Positions 26,901 to 34,629 are shown, counted from the first letter of the stretch. The stretch: DNA of 56,131 nt from Ruminococcus sp. (GCA_017473955.1 JAFUIK010000033.1:1-56131), one strand, 5' to 3'. Made by a program: numbers and translations. The notes: generated by a model not told the origin, from the letters alone.

Positions 26901-27449
26901 ACAATCTATGTTGATATGGGTTACCAGTGTTCAGCATCAGCTTACTACTGGGAAGATATGGGCGACGCTCCTCTTACTTGGCCGGGCGTTTCAATGCAGA
27001 ATGTTTCAGGTAGCATCTACTCAGTAGAAGTTGACTCAAACTTTAACAAGATCATTTTCTCAAACAACGGTGCATCACAGACAGACAACCTCGATGTACC
27101 TGGTGATGGATATATCTACAAAATGAGCACAGGCACCTGGGAGTTATACTCTCCAAACCCTAACCCAACTACAAACCCTAACCCTGATCCATCAGGTAGC
27201 GATATCTACTTCAAAAACAGCAACAACTGGAGTCAGGTTTATATCTACTACTGGAGCGATTCAAATACAGGTATGACACTCTGGCCGGGCGAGCCAATGC
27301 AGCCTGTTCTTGATAACATTTACAAAGCAACTCTTCCAAGTGATGCTACTTATGTTATCTTCAACAATAACGCAGGCACCCAGACCGATGACATTAAACT
27401 TGAAGGCTTCAACAAGCTTTACGATAACGGTTGGGTTAGCTATAACTAA
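23973..27449 (+). CDS. Secreted GH13 amylase with three CBM26 modules and a dockerin
   Basis: An 1158-aa extracellular alpha-amylase. GTG start after AAGGAAG. Signal peptide 1-31 (AFAA/Q). The GH13 domain (about 48-620) starts TVYFVLTDRFVNGD and has DIVMNH (188-193), GFRCDTAKH with nucleophile Asp349, AEDYG with acid Glu395 and SSHD with Asp459; all catalytic residues are present. Then come an Ig-like segment (about 625-708), CBM26 (720-806), a PT linker, a dockerin with two repeats (GDADGDNDVSVIDATQIQLY and SDVDGDGEVSILDATEIQLF, 860-920), another PT linker and two more CBM26 modules (975-1060, 1075-1158). This fits docking onto a cell-surface or free scaffoldin as in the R. bromii amylosome; no cohesin is in the window. 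Confidence 0.95.
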   Translation: MKNFKRTLSLLLAIIMVASMLTVVATAQAFAAQTETSETSAVTSADSFTWDNATVYFVLTDRFVNGDTSNDHSYNRLINKDGSVVTSSMLNSDAATFHGGDFKGLTSKIEDGYFDDLGVNALWITAPYEQIHGYVIVGEGKSNSVKHYAYHGYYAMDYTQTDANFGTAAEFKEMVDTAHEHGIRIVLDIVMNHPGYNTIYDMKEYNFGAFVSGYGDNYALDQYYNWKNNANYHRSIDYTSSAAASGWANWWGGSWIRAGITGYERQGSDALTGTAGGDLPDFKTESGNTVSVPTFLQNKWKTEGRYNEEMNGLNAWFSKTGNAKTVRNHLVYWLSEWVREYGVDGFRCDTAKHVELASWKALSDECTKALNEWRANNKGKVEAASWTDDFWMTAEDYGAGVNKDSYFTSGGFDSKINFSFTGGGGVTNSGSINNTYADYANKINNDPNFNVLSYISSHDTALCRNDLIYQGSAFLLLPGAVQIFYGDETARPLVSSNLSNIPDHLLRSDMNWNSINQSVLSHWQKVGTFRNNHVAVGAGSHKAITATSGQAFVREYNKNGVSDTVFACIAANNNTNVTLTVGSYVSDGTILKNTYDNSTATVSGGKVTFNSGANGTILVEIAGASTKPDVSVSQTGGNFADSLTITATLNEYATSGTYQIGSATPVTFTGSKSFTIGADMAFDESVTIKFTATDGTDTKERSYTYTKIDPNATPFKFPTERTIYLLDTAGWGKANCYAWITGGANNGAWPGVAMTEAGEYEGSKVYAYDVPASMTNVIFNNGTAQTDDLTFQQYSYYNNGTNQWVKVDPPKPTEAPTQAPTPAPTKPTQAPTQAPTPTPTKPTQAPTVKPSITPGLTAMLGDADGDNDVSVIDATQIQLYLAKEVSFDARAMLASDVDGDGEVSILDATEIQLFIAKISDKYPIGEIVGGNDVEPTEAPTEAPTQAPTQKPTQAPTQAPTQAPTEAPTDAPVKTTNTIYVDMGYQCSASAYYWEDMGDAPLTWPGVSMQNVSGSIYSVEVDSNFNKIIFSNNGASQTDNLDVPGDGYIYKMSTGTWELYSPNPNPTTNPNPDPSGSDIYFKNSNNWSQVYIYYWSDSNTGMTLWPGEPMQPVLDNIYKATLPSDATYVIFNNNAGTQTDDIKLEGFNKLYDNGWVSYN

Positions 27450-27484
27450 GCTAATCTCACGATAATTATTATCTGGTATTAAGA

Positions 27485-27514
27485 CAGCAGACGGCGAAAG
27501 TCGTCTGCTGTTTT
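27485..27514 (+). terminator. Terminator after the amylase
   Basis: CAGCAGACG and CGTCTGCTG form a 9-bp stem followed by TTTTCATTTT. Confidence 0.9.
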
Positions 27515-27610
27515 CATTTTACTGAATTCTTAGTAAGGCTATCCCCTTTTTATCAACTTACCGATACTTGCCTTAAACATTATATATACAGCTAAAAACC
27601 GCCAAATAAA

Positions 27611-27638
27611 TTGACAAACAGTAAAAAATATATATAAT
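27611..27638 (+). promoter_or_regulatory. Promoter for the surface-polymer operon
   Basis: TTGACA (27611-27616) and TATAAT (27633-27638) with a 16-nt spacer, about 70 nt before the TTG start. Confidence 0.8.
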
Positions 27639-27707
27639 TGAATTATCTATATTGTATAGTGGGTTAATATGATAAATTGTACATACCACATAAGGGAGGT
27701 AATTTCT

Positions 27708-28535
27708 TTGTTCCAGATTTACAAGGAACACAAGGGTTTCTGGAAACAGATATTCTTGCTCGCTAAAAACGAACTTATCAAAACTTACAAGGGTGCCGTT
27801 ATCGGTCCTTTCTGGGCAGTAATTAAGCCTGCATTCACACTCTTTGTTTACTGGTTTGCGTTTACTGTCGGTATCAAAGATTTAGGTGCTGTTGACGTTT
27901 TCGTTGACGGTGAATTCATTAACACTTTTGACCGTTTTACTTTTATGCTTGTAGGTTTTATTCCGTGGTTCTTTATATCTGACAGCATCACTCTCGGTGC
28001 TAAATCCATCAGGCTCAACCGCCAGTTTGTAACAAAGGTCAGCTTCCCTGTTTCTACAATTGTCACTTTTACATCAATGGCGAGACTTTACGTACATTTC
28101 TTGCTTGCTGCAATTATGTACCTTTACGTGGCATTAATTTCAGGTGTTGGTGTAAGTATTTACAACCTTCAATTTTTCCTATACTGCCCGCTGATGTTCT
28201 TATTCTTTGTAATGCTCGCGTGGTCAACTGCTCCGATGAGTGCGTTTTCTGCTGACTTTGAGAATATGATTGTTTCTATCATGTCAGGTATCTTCTGGGT
28301 TTCAGGTGTTATTTACTCAAGCTATGATTTTACATCGGGCTTCTTAAAATATCTAATGCTGTTAAATCCAATCAACTTCTTTGCTAATGGCTACAGAAAT
28401 GCTTTCCTATACGAGAGATGGTTCTTCGAGTATCCGCTCGAGCTTATAATATTCGGCATCGAATTCGTTGTTGTTTTTGCTCTTGGTATATTCAACTACA
28501 ACAGATTACGCAAGAGATTACCTGATGTACTATAA
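27708..28535 (+). CDS. Polysaccharide/teichoic acid ABC exporter permease (TagG/Wzm-like)
   Basis: A 275-aa ABC-2-type permease with six hydrophobic segments and GPFWAVIKPAFTLFVYWFAF near the N-terminus, as in TagG/TarG and Wzm. I start at the TTG at 27708, which has AAGGGAGGT 7 nt upstream; the in-frame ATG at 27669 lacks a site. It should export an undecaprenyl-linked polymer together with the next gene. Confidence 0.88.
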   Translation: MFQIYKEHKGFWKQIFLLAKNELIKTYKGAVIGPFWAVIKPAFTLFVYWFAFTVGIKDLGAVDVFVDGEFINTFDRFTFMLVGFIPWFFISDSITLGAKSIRLNRQFVTKVSFPVSTIVTFTSMARLYVHFLLAAIMYLYVALISGVGVSIYNLQFFLYCPLMFLFFVMLAWSTAPMSAFSADFENMIVSIMSGIFWVSGVIYSSYDFTSGFLKYLMLLNPINFFANGYRNAFLYERWFFEYPLELIIFGIEFVVVFALGIFNYNRLRKRLPDVL

Positions 28536-28546
28536 GAGGTGTAACA

Positions 28547-29278
28547 ATGGAACAACCTATTATTTCATTTAAAAATGTCAATAAGGAATACATCCTTTAT
28601 AAAAACGACAGAGAAAGATTTCGTGCTCTGTTCTTAAAACCTAAAAATCCTAAAATCAATAAAGCGTTAAAAGACGTCAGCTTTGATATATATTCGGGTG
28701 AATCTATCGGTATCATCGGCGACAACTGTGCAGGTAAATCTACGATACTCAAGATGATTACAGGTGTTGCTCACCCTGACAGCGGTGAAATCGTTGTTAA
28801 CGGTAAGGTTGCCGCTTTACTTGAACTTACAGCCGGATTCTCAATGGAGATGACAGGCAGAGAGAACATCTACCTCAAGGGTTATATTCTCGGTCTTGAG
28901 GATGAATACATCCGAACTATTGAAGAAAGAATTATCGACTTTGCTCAGCTTGGCGACTATATTGACCAGCCTGTAAGAACATACTCTAGCGGTATGAGAA
29001 TGCGACTCGGTTTTGCTATCAACGTTAATATTGAGCCTGACATCTTGGTTGTTGACGAGGCGTTGTCTGTTGGTGACGCTACATTCAAGAAAAAATGTAA
29101 GGCAAAAATCGCCGAGATTATCAAAAGCGGTGTCACTGTGCTTTACGTAAGCCACAATCAGGCTGGCGTTAAGGAGTTATGCCATCGTGCTATTTTTATG
29201 AAAAAAGGCGAGCTTATTTTTGATGGCGATGTAAACGAAGCCTATAAAATTTACGAAGAAAGTAAAACAAAGAAATAA
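28547..29278 (+). CDS. Polysaccharide/teichoic acid exporter ATPase (TagH/Wzt-like)
   Basis: A 243-aa ATPase. Walker A is GDNCAGKST (Cys replacing the common Gly), the signature region is YSSGMRMRLGFAI and Walker B is ILVVDEALSVGD, all typical of TagH/Wzt proteins that use a GMR-type signature. It lacks the C-terminal carbohydrate-binding extension of long Wzt, so polymer-end recognition is unlikely. Eleven nt after the permease gene. Confidence 0.9.
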   Translation: MEQPIISFKNVNKEYILYKNDRERFRALFLKPKNPKINKALKDVSFDIYSGESIGIIGDNCAGKSTILKMITGVAHPDSGEIVVNGKVAALLELTAGFSMEMTGRENIYLKGYILGLEDEYIRTIEERIIDFAQLGDYIDQPVRTYSSGMRMRLGFAINVNIEPDILVVDEALSVGDATFKKKCKAKIAEIIKSGVTVLYVSHNQAGVKELCHRAIFMKKGELIFDGDVNEAYKIYEESKTKK

Positions 29279-29316
29279 TTTCTTTTTTAGAATTTTGCAC
29301 TGTACAGAGGTATATT

Positions 29317-31119
29317 ATGCTCAACAGTTTTATAAAAAACGAGATTTATATGTCACAGCGATATATCACTTCACACAACCTTATGCCTAAAGAAGGCTGT
29401 GTCATCAACGTAATCGGTGAACACATTCTGTGTGATTATCTCTGCGACACTATTAATTCTCTTAATAAAAGTGAATATAAATATACCCTGTATCAGGTGA
29501 ATTCTCCTGATGCTCTGACAAGCACTGTTAAAAAACAGTGCTTTTTGTACTGTTTGGACTTAAGAAACGAGGACGCCCCTGCCCTTTCAAATTTTGAAAA
29601 AGCTCTTCAGTATGCATCAAATATTAATGACACTACATTCGTTGCACTTGTTATCATCCCACCACTTGATAAACGCGAAGACGTACAAGCACTGTCAGAG
29701 ATTGAGCTATCTAAAGCTTCAGCAAACACGGTGCTAGGTCAGGCTGAAAGTATTCTTGCTTCTTACTGTGATAAGCTTAACTTAATGGAAATCCGCTTTG
29801 ACAATTTCCTTATCGAAGATAGTGATAATAACGCTTTAAACTTGACACAGCTTACTGATATTACTACTAAAAACGGCTGCGTTACGATTGACAGTAATGA
29901 CGCTTTTGATATCGTTTCCGCTGTTACTATGAGTGACGCTGTAGATGCTGTTTTTACTGTCTTAAAACACGGCAAAAACGGTAATATTTACAATATGTCA
30001 GGGCAAGCTGTTTCTGTTTATTATGTTAAATCTTTTATTTACGAAACATTGTGTAAATATGGGATTAAGCTTGATTTCACCAAAAGTGATACTTTAAAGA
30101 ACAAATCCTACCGTGTACTTGATAACGGCAAGTTGCAAGCTCTCGGCTTCTCCCCTGTGTGCGATTTTGAAACCCAACTTTTCTATACTCTGCACGGTCT
30201 GCTACCTGAAAAATATGACATTGTTAATAATAAAATTAACAGCTCATACTGCGGAAAACTCCAATATATTAGAGATATGGAGTTAGAACTGTTGCGTGAA
30301 ATCGACAGAATATGCCGCAGAAACAACATCCAATACTTTCTTTCGGGCGGTACGATGCTCGGTGCGGTAAGACACAAGGGATTCATTCCGTGGGACGATG
30401 ACGTTGACATCGCAATGCTCAGAGAGGACTACATTAAATTCAAAGAAGTGTGCAAAACCGAACTCCCACACAAGTATCAGTATCAGTCCTACACTAACAA
30501 GGACGGCTACCACTACTTTTTTGATAAAATCACTATTAAGGACACTTATTTTTCTACTAAATATTCTGATAAATTCGAGATGCTCAAGGGTATTTCTATG
30601 GACATATTCGTTTTTGATAAAACATCTGATAATAAGTTTTTCAGCAAACTGCATTTCAAAATGCTGATGGCTTTAAGACTTTTAATGAACGTCAGGTGGA
30701 TAAATCATCCCAGAAAAGGTAAAAGCTATATGCTCTCAAAGCTACTGCTACCTGTACTACGCGTTTTTTCTATGGACACCTACAGTAAAATGTACGATAA
30801 GCTTTTACGCAAATACGAAAAGCGTAATACGTCCACTGTCCTGCCTCCTGCTACCGACCACAAGTGGCGTGGAGTTATGCCAAAAAGCTGGTTTGAAGCC
30901 GTGACAGATGCTCCGTTTGAAGATGTTATGTCATACATCCCGACAGGATATGACAACTACCTCAAACGCTGGTACTGTGAGGAATATATGGAATTACTTC
31001 CGCTCTGCGAGCGTACCGGCACTCACGATTATTATCGACTTGATATAGGAAACGAGCTTAGATGCTCTAATGAAAACGAATTTACTAAACACTACAACTA
31101 CAAAGGCGAATTGCTATAA
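29317..31119 (+). CDS. LicD-family phosphotransferase fused to a degenerate NAD-epimerase-like domain
   Basis: A 600-aa two-domain protein. Residues about 20-300 look like an SDR/epimerase fold (GNIYNMSGQAVSVYYVKSFI late in it) but the N-terminal dinucleotide motif reads VIGEHI, without the GxxGxxG pattern. From about 320 the LicD domain begins, with SGGTMLGAVRHKGFIPWDDD (about 343) and the metal-binding DDDVD. LicD proteins move phosphocholine or related phospho-groups from CDP-carriers to glycans or teichoic acids. Its neighbours (exporter, CDP-ribitol enzymes) suggest it modifies or builds a ribitol-phosphate-type polymer. Confidence 0.85.
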   Translation: MLNSFIKNEIYMSQRYITSHNLMPKEGCVINVIGEHILCDYLCDTINSLNKSEYKYTLYQVNSPDALTSTVKKQCFLYCLDLRNEDAPALSNFEKALQYASNINDTTFVALVIIPPLDKREDVQALSEIELSKASANTVLGQAESILASYCDKLNLMEIRFDNFLIEDSDNNALNLTQLTDITTKNGCVTIDSNDAFDIVSAVTMSDAVDAVFTVLKHGKNGNIYNMSGQAVSVYYVKSFIYETLCKYGIKLDFTKSDTLKNKSYRVLDNGKLQALGFSPVCDFETQLFYTLHGLLPEKYDIVNNKINSSYCGKLQYIRDMELELLREIDRICRRNNIQYFLSGGTMLGAVRHKGFIPWDDDVDIAMLREDYIKFKEVCKTELPHKYQYQSYTNKDGYHYFFDKITIKDTYFSTKYSDKFEMLKGISMDIFVFDKTSDNKFFSKLHFKMLMALRLLMNVRWINHPRKGKSYMLSKLLLPVLRVFSMDTYSKMYDKLLRKYEKRNTSTVLPPATDHKWRGVMPKSWFEAVTDAPFEDVMSYIPTGYDNYLKRWYCEEYMELLPLCERTGTHDYYRLDIGNELRCSNENEFTKHYNYKGELL

Positions 31120-31129
31120 GGAGATTACT

Positions 31130-31843
31130 ATGGTTTTTTCAGTTATTCTTGCAGGTGGCACAGGCAACCGTATGGGCAACACAGACAAGCCTAAACAGTT
31201 TTTGACCATCAAGGACAAACCTATTATTATACACACTGTTGAAAAGTTTCTCTCTCACCCTGATTTCGAAAAAGTCATTGTGCTCACACCTATGATGTGG
31301 ATTGACCACACAAAGCGTATCATAAATCGCTATATCGGCGATTGTGATAAAATCGCAGTGATTGCAGGCGGTGACACAAGAAACGAAACTATTATGAATT
31401 CGATTAACTACATCGAGGAAAATTACACCCTTGATGATGACACTATTATTGTAACTCACGACAGTGTAAGACCGTTTGTCACCCACCGTATTATTACGGA
31501 AAATATTAAAGCCGCTAAAAAGTATGGTGCGTGCGATACTGTAATTCCTGCAACTGATACTATTGTTGAGAGCTTTGATGCTAACGTAATTTCTGCTATT
31601 CCGGAAAGAAAGAATATGTATCAAGGTCAGACTCCTCAGTCATTTAAAGCAAAGCAGTTAAGAGATATCTACAACTCTCTAACAAATGCTGAGCGTGATA
31701 TTTTAACAGATGCCGCTAAAATTCTTGTAATGAAAGGCAAGGATGTTCACCTTGTACAAGGCGAAACTTACAACATTAAAATCACATACCCTTATGACCT
31801 GAAAATAGCAAAGTCACTCATAGAGGAAGAGGAAAATGATTAA
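31130..31843 (+). CDS. tarI: Ribitol-5-phosphate cytidylyltransferase
   Basis: A 237-aa IspD/TarI-family nucleotidyltransferase: LAGGTGNRMGNTDKPKQFL at residues 7-25 and VTHDSVRPFVTHRII in the middle. With the TarJ-like reductase next door, CDP-ribitol synthesis is more likely than isoprenoid MEP-pathway activity. Start is the ATG at 31130 after AAGGAG; the longer frame back to 31070 lies within licD. It overlaps tarJ by 8 nt. Confidence 0.88.
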   Translation: MVFSVILAGGTGNRMGNTDKPKQFLTIKDKPIIIHTVEKFLSHPDFEKVIVLTPMMWIDHTKRIINRYIGDCDKIAVIAGGDTRNETIMNSINYIEENYTLDDDTIIVTHDSVRPFVTHRIITENIKAAKKYGACDTVIPATDTIVESFDANVISAIPERKNMYQGQTPQSFKAKQLRDIYNSLTNAERDILTDAAKILVMKGKDVHLVQGETYNIKITYPYDLKIAKSLIEEEEND

Positions 31844-32858
31844 CACCATCTACAGGCTTTCTGCTCCAAGAAGATTTGAAATCGACTTTGAGGACATAAG
31901 CTTTTTAGACAACTGCATAGTCAGACCGACTCACCTGTCAATTTGTAACGCTGACCAGCGATACTATCAGGGCACTCGAGATGCCAAGGTTCTCAAAGAA
32001 AAGCTCCCTATGGCTCTTATTCACGAGGGTGTCGGCGAAGTAGTTTACGATAAAAGCGGTACATTCAAACCTAAAGACAAGGTGGTTATGATACCCAACA
32101 TTCCCACAACTGAGGATGATATAATCGCAGAAAATTACCGCGAGAGCAGTAAATTCTGTGCTAGCTCGACTGACGGCTTTATGCAGGAATTAGTCGAAAT
32201 CCCACCCTCAAGACTTGTGAAACTCCCTGACAATATTAACCTCGATGTTGCTGCTTTCACTGAAATTATCAGCGTCAGTGTTCATGCGATATCTCGTTTC
32301 GAGTGTATTGCTCATAAAAGACGCGATGCAATCGGCGTTTGGGGCGACGGCAATCTCGCGTTTATCACATCGCTTTTCTTAAAGAAGCTGTACCCTGACA
32401 CAAAGGTTTATGTATTTGGTATCAATCGCGACAAGTTAAACGATTTTTCATTTGCTGACGAAACTTACCTTACAACAGAAATTCCGAGTGGCCTCAGGAT
32501 TGACCACGCATTCGAATGTGTCGGAGCAGGTGGCTCCCCTGTTGCTATTGAACAGATTATTTCCTATATTCGCCCTGAGGGCACAATCGCAATTATGGGT
32601 GTTTCGGAGTATCCTGTCCCTGTCAACACAAGAATGATTCTTGAAAAGGGACTAAGAATGTTTGGAACCAGCCGAAGCGGTAGAGCTGACTTTGAAAAAA
32701 CTGTCGAGATGTATTCTAAACACCCTGAAATCGTGAGATTTCTCACTCACATCATCGGCAATGTTGTCGAAGTGAACAGCTTTGCTGATATGACAAAAGC
32801 TTTTGAGCTCGACACAAGAAAAGCTTTCGGCAAAACAATTATGCACTGGAACCTGTAA
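31836..32858 (+). CDS. tarJ: Ribulose-5-phosphate reductase, alcohol-dehydrogenase family
   Basis: A 340-aa medium-chain dehydrogenase resembling TarJ, which reduces ribulose 5-phosphate to ribitol 5-phosphate for TarI. RPTHLSICNADQRYYQGTR near residue 30 is the family N-terminus, and VWGDGNLAFITSLFL starts the dinucleotide fold. The close overlap with tarI supports the paired pathway. A GAGGAAGAGG site lies inside tarI. Confidence 0.88.
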   Translation: MINTIYRLSAPRRFEIDFEDISFLDNCIVRPTHLSICNADQRYYQGTRDAKVLKEKLPMALIHEGVGEVVYDKSGTFKPKDKVVMIPNIPTTEDDIIAENYRESSKFCASSTDGFMQELVEIPPSRLVKLPDNINLDVAAFTEIISVSVHAISRFECIAHKRRDAIGVWGDGNLAFITSLFLKKLYPDTKVYVFGINRDKLNDFSFADETYLTTEIPSGLRIDHAFECVGAGGSPVAIEQIISYIRPEGTIAIMGVSEYPVPVNTRMILEKGLRMFGTSRSGRADFEKTVEMYSKHPEIVRFLTHIIGNVVEVNSFADMTKAFELDTRKAFGKTIMHWNL

Positions 32859-32883
32859 CCGAATAAACTTAACATACTTTCAA

Positions 32884-32914
32884 GAGGCATATCCGAAAAT
32901 TTTGGATATGCCTC
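32884..32914 (+). terminator. Terminator after tarJ
   Basis: GAGGCATATCC and GGATATGCCTC form an 11-bp stem followed by AGCTTTT. Confidence 0.88.
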
Positions 32915-32923
32915 AGCTTTTGA

Positions 32924-32952
32924 TTGACAAGCATCAACTACTTTGTTATAAT
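32924..32952 (+). promoter_or_regulatory. Consensus promoter of the tRNA-Leu locus
   Basis: TTGACA (32924-32929), 17 nt, TATAAT (32947-32952). No protein gene follows for 750 nt, so it drives a stable RNA transcript. Confidence 0.93.
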
Positions 32953-33080
32953 ACTAAAGGTCGAAACGGTTTTTTCGACTTTATCGGGATTAAGCTGAAA
33001 GTAAGATTCATCTGAATGAAAGCAAGCTCCCGTTCGGTGGCTCTAGCCGTGTAAAATTTATAGAGCGAAACTCTTAATAT

Positions 33081-33225
33081 GCGGATATGGCGGAATTGGT
33101 AATGTAGCGACCGCTGCCGGTGGCAGATTAAGGGAGCGAAATGCTGTGTGAAATAACGAGTTATGACGAACACTTTAGTGTGAAGTCAAAACGACTATAT
33201 TTCAGACCGGACGACGCGTAGCGTC
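33081..33225 (+). ncRNA. Structured region starting with a tRNA-Leu-like 5' end
   Basis: It opens with GCGGATATGGCGGAATTGG, the 5' part of a tRNA-Leu, but no matching acceptor 3' strand follows. Instead four compact hairpins occur in a row: CTGCC/GGCAG (33114-33126), ATAAC/GTTAT (33153-33164), ACACT/AGTGT (33170-33181) and GACGC/GCGTC (33213-33225). It could be a decayed tRNA with inserted sequence or a folded RNA of its own. I do not recognise a known RNA family. Confidence 0.4.
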
Positions 33226-33279
33226 TGCCCTCTCCGTTATAGCTTAGCTGAGTTTTCTTTCACAATTAAATAAATACAT

Positions 33280-33362
33280 GCGGATATGGCGGAATTAGCA
33301 GGCACGTATGGTTCTGTCTACGCCCCCTCGGTGTACTTTCAAATTAAGTTCACCATCCTGCA
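33280..33362 (+). pseudogene. Degenerate tRNA-Leu
   Basis: The 5' part GCGGATATGGCGGAATTAGC is a good tRNA-Leu acceptor and D-arm start, and the end CATCCTGCA looks like an acceptor strand with an extra T. The anticodon arm does not pair and the T-arm (GTGTACTTTCAAATTAAG) is damaged, so it is probably a dead tRNA copy. Confidence 0.55.
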
Positions 33363-33441
33363 TAAACTAATGTGGATTAAGCAAAACGCTCCACCTCGGA
33401 CACTTAGGCCGTGTAAAATTTACGGAGTTAAAATTTAATAT

Positions 33442-33528
33442 GCACCTGTGGCGGAATTGGCAGACGCGTATGGTTCAGGTCCATATCTTTTCACGAAGGT
33501 GCAGGTTCAAGTCCTGTCAGGTGCACCA
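33442..33528 (+). tRNA. tRNA-Leu (anticodon CAG)
   Basis: An 87-nt class II tRNA with encoded CCA. Acceptor GCACCTG pairs with CAGGTGC; D-arm GGCGGAATTGGCAGACGC; anticodon loop TTCAGGT gives CAG; a variable arm TCTTTTCACGAAGG; T-arm GCAGGTTCAAGTCCTGT. It reads CUG leucine codons. It is followed by a terminator and by the mobile element. Confidence 0.95.
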
Positions 33529-33536
33529 AACAGTAT

Positions 33537-33576
33537 AAATCCGAACTTTTCTCTTGTTGGAGATGGGTTCGGATTT
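33537..33576 (+). terminator. Terminator after tRNA-Leu
   Basis: AAATCCGAAC and GTTCGGATTT form a 10-bp stem followed by ATTGTTTTTG. A diverged copy lies at 51769-51804. Confidence 0.88.
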
Positions 33577-33593
33577 ATTGTTTTTGAGGAGTA
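33560..33593 (+). repeat. Left copy of element-flanking direct repeat
   Basis: This 34-nt stretch, from GAGATGGGTTCGG to GAGGAGTA, matches 51781-51814 at 31 of 34 positions, all three differences being G here and A there. The copies are 18,221 bp apart and bracket the mobilization, recombinase and defence-like genes. Probable attL/attR remnants or copies of one terminator family. Confidence 0.6.
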
Positions 33594-33630
33594 TCCTAAT
33601 TTTAATACTAAAAAAGCACTGTAATTCACC

Positions 33631-33658
33631 TTGTCAAAAGGTTATAATATGATATAAT
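33631..33658 (+). promoter_or_regulatory. Promoter for the HEPN-motif gene
   Basis: TTGTCA (33631-33636) and TATAAT (33653-33658) with a 16-nt spacer. Confidence 0.65.
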
Positions 33659-33700
33659 TTTAATATAAAATATTATGATTCTACGACTTTAGGTGAATAT

Positions 33701-34567
33701 ATGTATTCTAATTATTTTTTGGTTAATAACGAATTTTTAAATGATTTTGAAGAACCTGAAAGGCTAATACTGAGTGACTTTGCATACTCACTATATACAG
33801 AATTACGACGAACCAAATCAAATTTACTCTCTAAAGAGAATTATTTGAAATCCAATAGAACAAAATATTCTGTTGTTTACTTATACTGTCCTAAGTGCAA
33901 AACCGCAGGATTTACTGTCTGTCGAGGAATTAAGCAGGCAAACGAATTAAAATACTGCGCTCATTGTGGAGAGACTAACATTACTCATCGTTATCAAGAA
34001 GGTATAAAGAAAATTGGAAAACTAATTATGTTAAGCAAAAATCCTAAACAAAGTGACGAAGATTTATCTTTATCACTTAATCAACAACTTTGCGTGCAAT
34101 TATGTTCTGTTTACGAAGTGTACTTAAGAGAATTCTATGCTGATATCTTAAATACAAAGTTCGTAAAATCAGGACAATCTCTCTATGATAAATTTGTAGC
34201 AGACTGTAAAAATGATTTTTTAAATCCTGGCAAAACGAACGATCGACTAAAAAAAGAAATAAGTATAAACTATAAAGAGGTCATTGGTAAAGAGCGATAT
34301 AAGACATTATTGCTTTTATCTGAATATAGAAATGTGATTGTACATAATAATGGCATATGTGATACTAAATTTATCAACCAACATCCAGAAATTCCAAAAC
34401 ACACTCAAATCTTTCCACAGTTGGATACAATTTTAACGTTTTTCTGTTGTATGGGACAAGCTGTAACTCTTTTAGATGCAGAATATCAAAAAGCCTTAAA
34501 AGCACAAGCTGTTTCTTCAATAACCGAAAAAATTAGACTTGGAGAAATAAAACAAGAAAACACTTAA
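33701..34567 (+). CDS. Zinc-ribbon protein with HEPN-like RNase motif
   Basis: A 288-aa protein I do not recognise as a named family. A zinc ribbon is formed by CPKC (63-66) and CAHC (86-89). The C-terminal half is helical and contains RNVIVH (R210-x4-H215), the Rx4-6H motif of HEPN ribonucleases used in toxins and abortive infection systems, preceded by helices around LCVQLCSVYEVYLREFYADI. First cargo gene at the left end of the element, with its own promoter and terminator. The RNase role is inference; HEPN-like proteins without nuclease activity also exist. Confidence 0.6.
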   Translation: MYSNYFLVNNEFLNDFEEPERLILSDFAYSLYTELRRTKSNLLSKENYLKSNRTKYSVVYLYCPKCKTAGFTVCRGIKQANELKYCAHCGETNITHRYQEGIKKIGKLIMLSKNPKQSDEDLSLSLNQQLCVQLCSVYEVYLREFYADILNTKFVKSGQSLYDKFVADCKNDFLNPGKTNDRLKKEISINYKEVIGKERYKTLLLLSEYRNVIVHNNGICDTKFINQHPEIPKHTQIFPQLDTILTFFCCMGQAVTLLDAEYQKALKAQAVSSITEKIRLGEIKQENT

Positions 34568-34574
34568 TAAACTT

Positions 34575-34609
34575 ACACGGGTCGTAGAGTATCACTCTAC
34601 GACCCGTGT
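34575..34609. terminator. Bidirectional terminator, perfect 16-bp stem
   Basis: ACACGGGTCGTAGAGT pairs perfectly with ACTCTACGACCCGTGT around an ATC loop, followed by TTTTTT on the plus strand. It sits between convergent genes. Confidence 0.92.
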
Positions 34610-34629
34610 TTTTTGATATCATACATCAT

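Larger units (their letters stand above)
33046..33422 (+). repeat. 15-nt direct repeat before tRNA-like units
   Basis: GCCGTGTAAAATTTA occurs at 33046-33060 and again at 33408-33422, each about 20 nt before a tRNA-Leu-like 5' end (33081 and 33442). This suggests that the tRNA units arose by duplication with their leaders. Confidence 0.75.

Noticed and set aside
33081-33362. Group I intron in a split tRNA-Leu
   Set aside because: I could not find the conserved core segments of group I introns, and no 3' acceptor strand matches GCGGATA well.
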